DNA of 64,000 bases from CALBPI01 sp038524795 (GCA_038524795.1 JBCBIJ010000002.1:186001-250000); one strand, 5' to 3'. Counted from the first letter of the stretch, positions 34,248 to 42,716 are shown. Numbers and translations are program-made. The notes: a model not told the origin generated them from the sequence alone.

Positions 34248-35173
34248 GAGGTAGCGTCCACGGCAACCAGCAAACGCGCCGCCGCGTCGAGACTATGGTC
34301 CAGTGCGGCCCGCAGCACATCTGGTACGGGCGTAGATGCAGTCACGCGCACCACCCGGGCGCCCAGTGCCCTGTGCTCGCGACGCACGGCATCGAGCAGC
34401 GCGGCGAAGCGCGCGAGGTAACGGGGGCGATAGGCGCGCGCATCAACGACCCGCGTCTCGCCATGTTCGGCGTCAATGACTTCGACCTGGCCGCGGTGTG
34501 GAAACTCGAGTTCGTTGGCCGTGACGATCTGAACGCTCGTGAGGCCGTGCGCCATGCCCAGAAGTTCGCGCATCGCGCGCGTCTGCTCATCACCGCGCTC
34601 GAAGAAGTCGGAAAAACAGAACACCTTGCTGCGCGCAGGCAACGCTTGCAGCGCGTGGCGCACGTTTGCATGACGCGGCCAGCTGCCGGCGGGCGTCAAC
34701 GACGCCAGCGCACCGGTCACGCGCTGAAACTGCGCATTGCCCGCGGCCGGCGGCAAGTACTCGGGTCGGCCATCCGTCAGTGTGACCAGCCCAAAGTCGT
34801 GGTGGCGCTGCGCCGACAACCAGGCGATAGCGGCAGCGGTGCGTTGCGCCAGCTCGAGTCGACTGGGCCCGCCCTCACTGCGCATCCCCATCGACGCCGT
34901 CGTGTCCACGAACAGGCACACCGTAAGCCGGCTCTCCTGTTCCGCCTCACGCACATAGTGGCGGTCCGTGCGCCCGTAGAGACGCCAGTCAACACGGCGC
35001 AGATCGTCGCCCGGCAAGTATGGCCGGTACTGGTGGAACTCGATGCCCTCGCCGCGCTCGCGGCTGATGTGCGAGGCGCGCAGGCTGCTCGCCACCCGGT
35101 GGCGGCGCGCCAACGTATAGCGCAGCAACTGATGGCGTGTTGCGGCGTCAGGCAGCAGGTCCACCGCGTCCAT
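34244..35173 (-). CDS. DUF58 (VWA-like) protein
   Basis: 309 aa. The diagnostic DUF58 segment FHQYRPYLPGDDLRRVDWRL (about 46-65) is followed by LTVCLFVDTTASMGMRSEGG (about 83-102), a DxTxSM MIDAS-like motif. DUF58 proteins are encoded next to MoxR ATPases and are considered their VWA-type partners. Starts 3 bp after the MoxR stop. Confidence 0.9.
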   Translation of the reverse strand: MDAVDLLPDAATRHQLLRYTLARRHRVASSLRASHISRERGEGIEFHQYRPYLPGDDLRRVDWRLYGRTDRHYVREAEQESRLTVCLFVDTTASMGMRSEGGPSRLELAQRTAAAIAWLSAQRHHDFGLVTLTDGRPEYLPPAAGNAQFQRVTGALASLTPAGSWPRHANVRHALQALPARSKVFCFSDFFERGDEQTRAMRELLGMAHGLTSVQIVTANELEFPHRGQVEVIDAEHGETRVVDARAYRPRYLARFAALLDAVRREHRALGARVVRVTASTPVPDVLRAALDHSLDAAARLLVAVDATS

Positions 35174-35176
35174 GGG

Positions 35177-36205
35177 TCAGTCTGTGGCGGCGCGCTCGGC
35201 CTTGAGCGGATCCTCGGGCGCCGCCACTTCGTCGAGCAGGTGGCCGACCACACGTTCGACGTCCTGCTGCTCGGCCTCGGCGTGGAAATTGAGAATCACG
35301 CGATGCCGCAGCACAGGCAGCGCCACGGCCCGAATGTCGTCGAGCGTCACCGCGAGTCGCCCGGCGAGCAGCGCAGTGGATTTTGCCGCCAGAACGATCG
35401 CCTGACCCGCGCGGGGACCGGCACCCCAGCGGACATACTCGCGTACCGTCGCGGTCGCTTCGCTGTCGCGCGGTCGCGTCGCGCGCACCATGCGAGTCGC
35501 GTACGCCAGCAGGCCGTCGCTGATGGGCAGCTCACGCACCAGCCGCTGCAAGGCGACGATGTCCGTCCCATCCATGACCGGCTTGACCTCGGCCTGCGCG
35601 CCGCCCGTCGTGCGGCGCAGGATGTCGAGCTCCTCTTCCGCAGTCGGGTAGTCGATGCGAATCATCATGAGGAAGCGGTCGAGCTGTGCCTCGGGCAAGG
35701 GATAGGTGCCCGCCTGCTCCAGCGGGTTCTGCGTAGCCATGACGAAGAAGGGCTCGGGCAGGCGGTGCGACGTGCCCGCAAACGTCACCCGGTGCTCCTC
35801 CATGGCCTCGAGCAATGCCGATTGCGTCTTGGGTGGCGTACGGTTGATCTCATCGGCCAGCAACAGGCTCGTGAACACCGGGCCCGGCTGAAATTCGAGT
35901 TCGCGGCGTCCCGACTCGGTCTCTGTCAGCAGCTCGGTACCGATGATGTCCCCGGGCATGAGGTCGGGCGTGAACTGGATGCGACCGAACGGCAGGTCGA
36001 TGACCCGCGCGAGGGTTCGCAGCAACTTGGTCTTGCCAAGTCCGGGTACGCCTTGCAGCAGGCAATGCCCGCCCGCGAGCAACGTTGCGAGAATCTCGTC
36101 AACGACAGCGGTCTGGCCGACGATGACGCGGCCCACTTCGCGCCGCACTTCGGCGAGCCTTGCGACCTGCTGACGGATCTCGTGTTCTGTGGGTTCGTTG
36201 GCCAT
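35177..36205 (-). CDS. MoxR-family AAA+ ATPase
   Basis: 342 aa. Walker A GVPGLGKTKLL (about residue 54), Walker B LLADEINRTPPKTQSALLEA (about 115-134), sensor 1 MATQNPLEQAGTYPLPEAQL. MoxR ATPases act as chaperones for metal-cofactor insertion or protein complex assembly together with VWA proteins. The ATG overlaps the DUF4159 stop by one base (TGATG). Confidence 0.95.
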   Translation of the reverse strand: MANEPTEHEIRQQVARLAEVRREVGRVIVGQTAVVDEILATLLAGGHCLLQGVPGLGKTKLLRTLARVIDLPFGRIQFTPDLMPGDIIGTELLTETESGRRELEFQPGPVFTSLLLADEINRTPPKTQSALLEAMEEHRVTFAGTSHRLPEPFFVMATQNPLEQAGTYPLPEAQLDRFLMMIRIDYPTAEEELDILRRTTGGAQAEVKPVMDGTDIVALQRLVRELPISDGLLAYATRMVRATRPRDSEATATVREYVRWGAGPRAGQAIVLAAKSTALLAGRLAVTLDDIRAVALPVLRHRVILNFHAEAEQQDVERVVGHLLDEVAAPEDPLKAERAATD

Positions 36206-36903
36206 CAGTAGTTCAGTGCGTACATGACGATATTCACGGCAAAACGCGTATTGTCGACAGCAAGCCAGCGCTTGTTGCGGTAGTCATAGTCCCACTCGCA
36301 GCCGTAGTCCTTGTTGCTGTAGAGCACCGCCAGGCGGCCGTCGATCGTTAGCCCGCGCAAGTAGTCGTGGACAAGATCGTCGCCCCAGCCATTGAGCTCA
36401 AAGCTTGTCGTGGGCGGTTCATCAAACTCAAAAAATGAGGTGTACAGCGGATGATCGTTGGGCAACTTCGGCAGACAGCCACGCCCAAACAGTGCTTCCA
36501 TCTGGCGCTCGAAACTTACGGCGAACAGCGCATCGATGTCGTGATTGCAGTCGTCGACAAAGACAAAGCCGCCATTCTCTACGTAGCGCTTAAAGTTGGC
36601 CGCCTCGACATCGCTGAACTGCACGAGTTTGTGCCCAGCCAGATAGCAGAAAGGCGCTTCCAGTACAGCCGGGTCTGACAACGCTACAACCCGTTCGTTG
36701 GGATCGACGTTGAGTGTCGTGTATTCCACAAGCGAGTTGAGCACATTGTTGGGCATGCGCTCATCGACATTCCAATTGCCCGACTCGTACATGAGCCGCG
36801 TGAAGTAGAAGTCGTAGCCCGAACTCGCCCGCGCAGGCAAAGCAGCCGCGAGCGCCGAAGCGCCCGCCGCCTGCAGAAACCCACGTCGATCCCGAATGCT
36901 CAG
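36205..36903 (-). CDS. DUF4159 protein with Tat signal peptide, apparent CTG (or ATT) start
   Basis: About 232 aa if CTG 36903 is used. The DUF4159 body runs from SGYDFYFTRLMYESGNWNVD to the C-terminal VNIVMYALNY and includes FVFVDDCNHDID. A TTG at 36840 is the first conventional start, but codons upstream stay in frame and encode SIRDRRGFLQAAGASALAAA ending in LPARA: a classical twin-arginine signal with signal-peptidase site. There is no ATG, GTG or TTG in this extension. CTG 36903 forms a CTGA overlap with the TldE stop, mirroring the ATGA overlaps elsewhere; ATT 36897 is the alternative. The protein is therefore likely periplasmic. Confidence 0.75.
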   Translation of the reverse strand: MSIRDRRGFLQAAGASALAAALPARASSGYDFYFTRLMYESGNWNVDERMPNNVLNSLVEYTTLNVDPNERVVALSDPAVLEAPFCYLAGHKLVQFSDVEAANFKRYVENGGFVFVDDCNHDIDALFAVSFERQMEALFGRGCLPKLPNDHPLYTSFFEFDEPPTTSFELNGWGDDLVHDYLRGLTIDGRLAVLYSNKDYGCEWDYDYRNKRWLAVDNTRFAVNIVMYALNY

Positions 36904-38228
36904 ACGGCGTCCGAGAGGCTGGAGAACGTGAACTCGCGAACCTTCACAGGCGGCATGACCGCCGAGAACCCGAACAGGCTGACTCGTTCTGACTGCCCAA
37001 GCTCCTCAAGGTTGTTAAGCATGATCACAGGGCTCTCGTTGAAACGAAAGTTCTTTACGGGGAACTTGATCTCACCATCCTCTATGTAGAACGTACCGTC
37101 GCGGGTCAGACCGGTGTAGAGCTGCGTCTGCGGATCGAGTGCTCGGATATACCAAAGGCGCGACACGAGGATGCCGCGTTCAGTGTCCTTGATCATGGCC
37201 TCGAGGTTGCGGTCGCCGCCGACCATAATGAGGTTGCTCGGCTGCGGCACAGGCGTCACGTCCTTCTGATCCGCCCAGTAGCGATCGTAGAACAGGTTGT
37301 CAACGACACCGTCCTTGATGATTGAGAGCTTCTCAACGGGCTGCCCGCTTTGGTTCCAGGTCGCCGCCGGTACGCGCGCGTCTAGGGGATCGCCATAGGC
37401 CGTCACCTTCTCGTCGAAAATTTTCTCTCCGAGTCGCGTGCCGCCGCCCTTCTTCGCCAGGAAGCTGCGGCCTTCGTCGGCCTGCCGCGCACCGAACGCG
37501 AAGAACATGCGACCGATGAGTGCCGCGGCCGCGTTGGGCTCGAGGATCACCGTGTACTTTCCAGGCTCAAGTGCCTGCGCCTCACGCGAGGCCACGGCTT
37601 TCTGCAGCGCGACGGCCGAGGTCGCCGTCGTGTCGATGCGGCGAACGTCGTTGTCGTCGGCCGAGGCCCAACCCGAGCCCGTGCCGTCGTTGGTGCGTAC
37701 GGTAACGGTGAAGTTGACGTTGGTCTCAGTGTGATAGGCGAACAAGCCTTCGCTGTTCATCATCGCTGAGAAGTTAGCAGAGTCATTGAGGAAGCCCGCC
37801 GCCGTGGCGTCCTTGTCTCGGGCCGGCCCGATGCTGGCGGCCGCGGAATCCGCGCGGTACTCGGGTTTGATGTTGGCCGTCTCGTCCACAAACGCGTTGC
37901 TCTGAGCGTATTTTTGCGGGCCGAGGATGGGCATGAACTCCGGCGACTCGGGCGCGAGCCGCGCGGTTTCCTCGGCACGGGCTACGACCTTCGCCAGTGA
38001 GGCGTCGTCAAACTCGTTGATGGTGGCGGTGCCGACCTTCTGGCCGAAGTTGCACTGGACCACAAGGTCGACGTTTTTCGTTTCGCCGGCCGTGGACACA
38101 CTGTTGCGCGCGTAGCGGATGTTGCCTTCAGTGCCGCCATTGAGATTGGCTTCACAACCGTCGGCCTTGGACAGAGACACGACCTTCTCGAGGATCGTCT
38201 TCGCTTCGTCACGGGTAAGAATTGTCAT
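36900..38228 (-). CDS. TldE/PmbA-family protein
   Basis: 442 aa. TldE/PmbA lacks the metal site of TldD and forms heterodimers with it. Visible family regions: N-terminal SKADGCEANLNGGTEGNIRYARN, the EPGKYTVILEPNAAAALIGRM segment (about 217-237) and SNLIMVGGDRNLEAMIKDTERG (about 330-351). No signal peptide is seen, unlike its Tat-targeted TldD partner 31 bp upstream. Confidence 0.88.
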   Translation of the reverse strand: MTILTRDEAKTILEKVVSLSKADGCEANLNGGTEGNIRYARNSVSTAGETKNVDLVVQCNFGQKVGTATINEFDDASLAKVVARAEETARLAPESPEFMPILGPQKYAQSNAFVDETANIKPEYRADSAAASIGPARDKDATAAGFLNDSANFSAMMNSEGLFAYHTETNVNFTVTVRTNDGTGSGWASADDNDVRRIDTTATSAVALQKAVASREAQALEPGKYTVILEPNAAAALIGRMFFAFGARQADEGRSFLAKKGGGTRLGEKIFDEKVTAYGDPLDARVPAATWNQSGQPVEKLSIIKDGVVDNLFYDRYWADQKDVTPVPQPSNLIMVGGDRNLEAMIKDTERGILVSRLWYIRALDPQTQLYTGLTRDGTFYIEDGEIKFPVKNFRFNESPVIMLNNLEELGQSERVSLFGFSAVMPPVKVREFTFSSLSDAV

Positions 38229-38259
38229 GTTGGCTACTCTCTCGAATTCTGTGGACGGA

Positions 38260-39888
38260 TCAGCCGAGCTTGCGCGCGGTGTTGATCACGTTGACGTTGT
38301 CGAAGCGCGTCGTGGCGCAGCCGTGCGAGACCGAACTGATCTGCGAAGGCTGGCCCTTGCCGTCGAAGAACGAACCGCCCAGACGGTAATCACGCTCATC
38401 ACAGATCGCCGAGCAAGAGTTCCAGAATTCCTGCGTGTTCGACTGGTAGGCCACGTCTTCGATCTGTTCCGTGATCTCGCCGTCCTTGATCTCGTAGAAC
38501 AGCTGCCCGCCAAACTGGAAGTTGTAGCGCTGCTGATCGATAGAGTAGGAACCGCGGCCGACGATGTAGATGCCGTCTTCCACGTCGGCAATCATGTCGT
38601 CCACTGACAGCTTGTCCTTACCCGGCTCCAGGGAGACGTTGGGCATGCGCTGGAATTGCACCGAATTCCAGCTGTCGGCGTAGCAGCAACCATGCGACTC
38701 TTTCTCATCGATGATGTGCGCCTGATCGCGAATCGCCTGGTAGTTGACCAGGATGCCATCGCGCACCAAGTCCCACTGCTTCGTCTTGACGCCTTCGTCG
38801 TCGTAACCAACGGCGCCCAGCGATGCGGGCTGCACCTTGTCGGCGAACAGGTTGACGAGCTCCGAGCCGTACTGGAATTCCTTGGTCTTCCACTTATCGA
38901 GCGTTGCGAAGCTCGTGCCCGCATAGTTTGCCTCGTAGCCCAGCACGCGATCGAGCTCGAGCGGGTGCCCGACAGACTCGTGAATGGTCAGCATGAGGTG
39001 CGTCGGGTCGAGAACGAGCGTTTTCTGCCCGGGCTTAACCGAGGGTGCCGTGAGCTTGTTCTTCGCCTGCTGCGCGGCGAGCTTGGCGTCCTCGACCATG
39101 TCGTAGCTGTAGCGGTAGCGCGTCGTCACGCCCGGAACCTTCTCGGCGGGGTCGCCTTCGAAGTACTCCCAACCCATACCCATCGGATCAGACAGGCCGT
39201 TGCGCGTCTTGAACGTGCCCGTTTCCTTGTCGACAGCGGTCACGCTCATGGGCGACCAGACACGGTGGATGTCTTGATCGATGTAGGAACCGTCGGTTGA
39301 AGCAAAGTACTTCTGCTCATTGACGAGGTAGAACGTCGAGTTCACGAAACTCGCGCCGTTGCCCAGCGCCGCCTCGTTAACGGCCATAAGCATGTCGACC
39401 TTGTCCGCGATGGGCACTTCCATCGCGTTCTTCTTGATCGGGGTGCTCCAGCTCACTTCGCCGACACCTTTGACTGGAGCCAGCTTCACGGGCTCGGTCT
39501 GGTACCTGGCATTGGCCTTGGCAATCGCGACCGCGGTCTGCGCGGCCTCAGCGACAGCCTCAGGCGTCAACGCACTCGTCGCCGCGAAGCCCCAGGTGTC
39601 CTTGGCGATGACGCGGACGCCTACGCCTACGGATTCGGTGTTTACGATGTTCTGAACCTTGAGCTCACGTGTCACCACGAACTGGTTCAGATAGCGGCCA
39701 ACGCGGACGTCGGCGTAGGTGGCCCCCGCGGCCTTGGCCGCCTTGAGGCCAGCCTCCGCGAGCTGGCGTTTCAGACTCAAGTCAGCGGGTGACAGCAGCT
39801 CTTCCGCTGCAATCACACGTCCGCTGACCGGCAGGGCGATGGTGCCCGCGCCAACGCCGGCTATTTTCAAGAACTTACGACGATCCAT
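38260..39888 (-). CDS. TldD-family metalloprotease with Tat signal peptide
   Basis: 542 aa from ATG 39888. The N-terminus MDRRKFLKIAGVGAGTIALP is a twin-arginine signal. The catalytic motif HESVGHPLE (His303, Glu304, His308) is the TldD HExxxH zinc site, and SHGCCYADSW and SSVSHGCATTR are conserved near the C-terminus. E. coli TldD/TldE is cytoplasmic and degrades unfolded peptides such as CcdA and matures microcin B17; an exported version implies periplasmic substrates. First gene of the eight-gene operon ending at 29018. Confidence 0.9.
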   Translation of the reverse strand: MDRRKFLKIAGVGAGTIALPVSGRVIAAEELLSPADLSLKRQLAEAGLKAAKAAGATYADVRVGRYLNQFVVTRELKVQNIVNTESVGVGVRVIAKDTWGFAATSALTPEAVAEAAQTAVAIAKANARYQTEPVKLAPVKGVGEVSWSTPIKKNAMEVPIADKVDMLMAVNEAALGNGASFVNSTFYLVNEQKYFASTDGSYIDQDIHRVWSPMSVTAVDKETGTFKTRNGLSDPMGMGWEYFEGDPAEKVPGVTTRYRYSYDMVEDAKLAAQQAKNKLTAPSVKPGQKTLVLDPTHLMLTIHESVGHPLELDRVLGYEANYAGTSFATLDKWKTKEFQYGSELVNLFADKVQPASLGAVGYDDEGVKTKQWDLVRDGILVNYQAIRDQAHIIDEKESHGCCYADSWNSVQFQRMPNVSLEPGKDKLSVDDMIADVEDGIYIVGRGSYSIDQQRYNFQFGGQLFYEIKDGEITEQIEDVAYQSNTQEFWNSCSAICDERDYRLGGSFFDGKGQPSQISSVSHGCATTRFDNVNVINTARKLG

Positions 39889-40248
39889 TGAGATTCCCCC
39901 GGGACGACCTGTAGTGCAGCGCGCACGCCGCAAAGCGCCGACCACAATAGAACATGGCCAAGCGATCTCAAAACTGACGGAGCCACCGCATTGCCACCGC
40001 GCACTAGCAGATTCATCGGCGCTGCCAAACGTAAAACATTGTTTTTAGTGGTATTGCCGATTCTGGCTTCAGTTTATTGCCGCGTAAGCGTCCATCGCGG
40101 GTGCCGCGGGTGCACCGTGACACTGCACTCGATTATGAACTCAGCCCTGTTGCTCGCGCGCAACGCAACGCCTTAGCGAGGCGCCCGACCGCGTGAAATC
40201 CTGGGGGCTTCGCGGCATCATGCGCGCTCGCCACCGCTAGAGGCTGTC
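39889..40248. other. Intergenic region between divergent tldD-like operon and PTPS gene
   Basis: 360 bp with no convincing gene, RNA or palindrome. It must hold the promoter of the eight-gene minus operon and that of the pterin gene. A lower-GC stretch around 40027-40080 (AAACATTGTTTTTAGTGG and TTTATTGCCGCG) is the likeliest promoter zone, but I cannot assign -35/-10 boxes. Confidence 0.4.
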
Positions 40249-40749
40249 ATGTCGCGCACCACCGTCCTGCACATTCGCAACCAGTACCTGAGTTTTTCTG
40301 CCGCCCATTTCACAATCTTCTCGGGGACCGATCGCGAGCGGCTGCACGGGCACAACTTCGCCGTCAGCGCCAAAGTTACAGCCGCTGTGGGCGACGACGG
40401 TCTGTGCTTCGACTACAACGTGCTCAAGCGAAAGATGCGTGAACTCTGCGATGCGCTCGACGAATACGTTTTGCTGCCCGCGCATTCGCCGCATCTTGAG
40501 GTGACCGAGGACGGTGACGAGGTACGCGCGGTGTTCAATGGCGAGACACTGACCTTTCCAGCTGGCGACACGATCGTGCTGCCTTTGGCGAACATTACCT
40601 CCGAAGAGCTTAGCTGCTATTTGCTCGAGCAATTGCTGGAGGGGGATGCCGCCATTCGTTACGCCATCAGCGCGGTGACCGTCACCGTGGCGTCGGGCGT
40701 TGGTCAGTCCGCGAGCACGCGCTGGGACGACACGAGGGGCATCCTGTGA
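40249..40749 (+). CDS. 6-pyruvoyltetrahydropterin synthase / QueD superfamily, PTPS-III-like
   Basis: 166 aa. T-fold enzyme with the metal histidines of LSFSAAH (about residues 15-21) and RLHGHN (about 31-36). The catalytic Cys that QueD and PTPS-II place four residues before HGH (CxRLHGH) is absent: here the text is TDRERLHGHNF, with Glu beside the motif as in PTPS-III enzymes (REKLHGHNY), which make 6-hydroxymethyl-dihydropterin and can bypass FolB. A second conserved region is LPLANITSEELSCYLLEQLL. It ends in a GTGA overlap with an SDR, suggesting a pterin-specific pathway (folate bypass, or reduced pterin synthesis). Confidence 0.8.
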   Translation: MSRTTVLHIRNQYLSFSAAHFTIFSGTDRERLHGHNFAVSAKVTAAVGDDGLCFDYNVLKRKMRELCDALDEYVLLPAHSPHLEVTEDGDEVRAVFNGETLTFPAGDTIVLPLANITSEELSCYLLEQLLEGDAAIRYAISAVTVTVASGVGQSASTRWDDTRGIL

Positions 40750-41447
40750 GCCGCCTGGCGATCATTACGGGCGCGAGCGCCGGCATCGGCGCCGCGACGG
40801 CTCGGAGACTGCTGGCCGACGGCTGGCGCGTGATCAACCTCTCGCGACGGCCCTGCCCTGTCGACGGTGTAGAAAGTCTGCAGACGGACCTGGCCGAAGC
40901 GCCATCGCGCCAGCTCGTGGAAACGCTGCGAACCGCTTGCGCGGAGAGCGAGCGCGTGGCCATTGTTCACAACGCGGGCTTGCTGGCCAGTGACAACGCA
41001 CAAGGGATCACGACGGCGCAACTCCACGCCGCGCTGCAAGTCAATGTGGTGGCGCCGGCGGCGCTGAATGCCGCGATCATTGACGCCTTGCCCGCGGGCT
41101 CGGCGATCGTCTTTGTCGGGTCTACGCTGGGTGACAAGGCCGTGGGCGGTGCGTTGAGTTACGCGACGAGCAAGCACGCCGTGCACGGACTTATGCGGGC
41201 CACCTGCCAGGATCTTGCAGGGACTGGGGTACACACGGCCGTCGTTGCGCCAGGGTTCACCGATACCGAGATGCTCCGTGACCACGTTGGCGGTGATTCA
41301 GACGTCCTCGACGCCATCGCGTCCGGGGTCACGTTTGGGCGGCTTATCGAGCCCGAGGAAATCGCGGCGACCATTGTGTTTTGCATCGACAACGCGGTGA
41401 TCAATGGCGCGGTGATCCACGCCAATTTGGGACAAATCGAGCGCTAG
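40746..41447 (+). CDS. Short-chain dehydrogenase/reductase (possible pterin reductase)
   Basis: 233 aa from GTG 40746. Rossmann TGASAGIGAATA near residue 9, NAG motif in VHNAGLLASDN, catalytic Ser in FVGSTLGD and YATSK (YxxxK). Overlap with the PTPS-like gene suggests a reductase acting on a pterin side chain, like sepiapterin reductase or dihydromonapterin reductase; sequence alone does not prove it. The TAG stop lies in a CTAG loop shared with the convergent gene. Confidence 0.82.
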   Translation: MSRLAIITGASAGIGAATARRLLADGWRVINLSRRPCPVDGVESLQTDLAEAPSRQLVETLRTACAESERVAIVHNAGLLASDNAQGITTAQLHAALQVNVVAPAALNAAIIDALPAGSAIVFVGSTLGDKAVGGALSYATSKHAVHGLMRATCQDLAGTGVHTAVVAPGFTDTEMLRDHVGGDSDVLDAIASGVTFGRLIEPEEIAATIVFCIDNAVINGAVIHANLGQIER

Positions 41448-41453
41448 CGTTCG
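41438..41453. terminator. Hairpin with CTAG loop carrying both convergent stop codons
   Basis: CGAGCG (41438-41443), loop CTAG (41444-41447), CGTTCG (41448-41453): six pairs including one G-U. CTAG provides TAG for the SDR on plus and TAG for the membrane protein on minus. No T-run. Confidence 0.5.
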
Positions 41454-41809
41454 GCGAGGGTTGCCGCCACGGTCACGCCAATGCCGGCTACGAAAGCCCA
41501 CACGTAGACGGGCAGCTGTTCTGCCAACGCGGCCACGCCGGCCGGCGTGAATTCGAACTGCACGCCGACCGAAGGCAGTGTGCCGACCAGGCCACCCGCC
41601 AGACGCCAAAGTACAGGGCCCAAAGCGACGCTGATGGCGATGGCCACGAGCCAAGGGGTAAGCACCCGAATCCAGCGCCAACGCGAAATGCGTCGCTGCG
41701 CACCCCGCAAGAGGCGTTCGGTGTCCACGGGCTGCGCAAGCAAGGACTGGAGCGCGGCGTCGAGCTCCGCTTCGCGTTGCGTGCGATCGCCCGACTCATG
41801 CGTGCTCAT
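41444..41809 (-). CDS. Small membrane protein, probable anti-sigma factor
   Basis: 121 aa. A soluble N-terminal third (about 1-45) is followed by two membrane helices (VLTPWLVAIAISVALGPVLW and LPVYVWAFVAGIGVTVAATL). Its start overlaps the ECF sigma gene by 14 bp. Position and topology suggest an anti-sigma factor, but there is no HxxxCxxC zinc motif. Confidence 0.6.
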   Translation of the reverse strand: MSTHESGDRTQREAELDAALQSLLAQPVDTERLLRGAQRRISRWRWIRVLTPWLVAIAISVALGPVLWRLAGGLVGTLPSVGVQFEFTPAGVAALAEQLPVYVWAFVAGIGVTVAATLAER

Positions 41810-42344
41810 CGATCAGCCTCCGCGTAGCGCGATTGATCACCGATTTGACGGTACCCAAAGGTTTGCCCGTGATCTCCGCGATCTCGGCGTGCGACAGGCC
41901 AACACCCTTGGACATCAGCACCAATGCCCGCGCCTCGGGCTCGAGCGCGTCGAGCAGTCGTTCCAGATCCGACGATGCCGCGGGCGCATCCCCGCTGACA
42001 GTTTCCGCGGCGGGTTCGGCACGCAATCGGCCCAGGGCTCGCCAGAAGCGACGACGTGACCGTGCGTGCTGCAGAAACTCGCGATACGCAATCGCGAACA
42101 GCCAGGCTTTGAATCGACCGCGGCCATCGTAATCGTCGAGTCGCCGCCAGGCCGTAACGAGCGTTTCCTGGGTCAGATCGTCGGCATCCGCGCCATCCTG
42201 GGTAAATCGCTCCAGGTAGCGTCGAATCGGCGCCACATGCGGCGACACAAGCCGAGTGAATGCAACGCTGTCGGCCGAGAGCCGCGCTGCCTGCAACAGG
42301 CGCTGTTCGGCCTCGGCATCGAGATCGGTGGCGCATGCGTCCAT
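41796..42344 (-). CDS. ECF-type RNA polymerase sigma factor
   Basis: 182 aa. Region 2: FTRLVSPHVAPIRRYLERFT with DADDLTQETLVTAWRRLDDY (about 53-72) and FKAWLFAIAYREFLQHARSR. Region 4: LEPEARALVLMSKGVGLSHA and EITGKPLGTVKSVINRATRR, a helix-turn-helix. Middle gene of a three-gene unit with an upstream DUF6249-like membrane protein (3-bp gap) and a downstream membrane protein. ECF group and target promoter are undetermined. Confidence 0.92.
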   Translation of the reverse strand: MDACATDLDAEAEQRLLQAARLSADSVAFTRLVSPHVAPIRRYLERFTQDGADADDLTQETLVTAWRRLDDYDGRGRFKAWLFAIAYREFLQHARSRRRFWRALGRLRAEPAAETVSGDAPAASSDLERLLDALEPEARALVLMSKGVGLSHAEIAEITGKPLGTVKSVINRATRRLIDEHA

Positions 42345-42347
42345 TCA

Positions 42348-42716
42348 TCAGTCCGTGCGCGACCCAAGCCGCGTCATGAGCAGATAGGACAGACCGATCA
42401 GCAGCGGAAACAACGCGGAGCCGTAGAACACCATTGAGGCGTCTTCATCGTCCAGCAGCCAGCCAAAACCAATCGTGGCGAGCGCGATGGCCAACAGCAC
42501 CAGACCGCGACGCAGGTCGCGATCGCCGGACGGCGGCGCCTGGCCAGTCAGCGAGTGGATGACCTCGGGGCTGAGCTCCTGGCCCTTTTCGATCGCGGCC
42601 CGCAGCGTGGCCTGGGCCGCTTTGCGGTTCCGGTGCCGGAACAGCACGATGACGTAGGTGATGCCGAACGTGGCTGCAAAAAACGCAAGAGGAATAAAGA
42701 CTTCCTCATTCATCAC
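42348..42716 (-). CDS. DUF6249-like small membrane protein
   Basis: 122 aa (or 121 from the second Met). One N-terminal helix (FIPLAFFAATFGITYVIVLF), a charged cytoplasmic loop (RHRNRKAAQATLRAAIEKGQ), and two C-terminal helices. The loop resembles the DUF6249 pattern 'ek..GkplpPEvi'. Such genes are frequent next to ECF sigma genes; function unknown. Confidence 0.65.
   Translation of the reverse strand: MMNEEVFIPLAFFAATFGITYVIVLFRHRNRKAAQATLRAAIEKGQELSPEVIHSLTGQAPPSGDRDLRRGLVLLAIALATIGFGWLLDDEDASMVFYGSALFPLLIGLSYLLMTRLGSRTD

Noticed and set aside
34295..36211. 638-residue open frame on plus, antisense to moxR and DUF58
   Set aside because: Arg/His/Gln-rich composition with no family motif, entirely opposite two well-supported genes. 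A GC-bias artefact.
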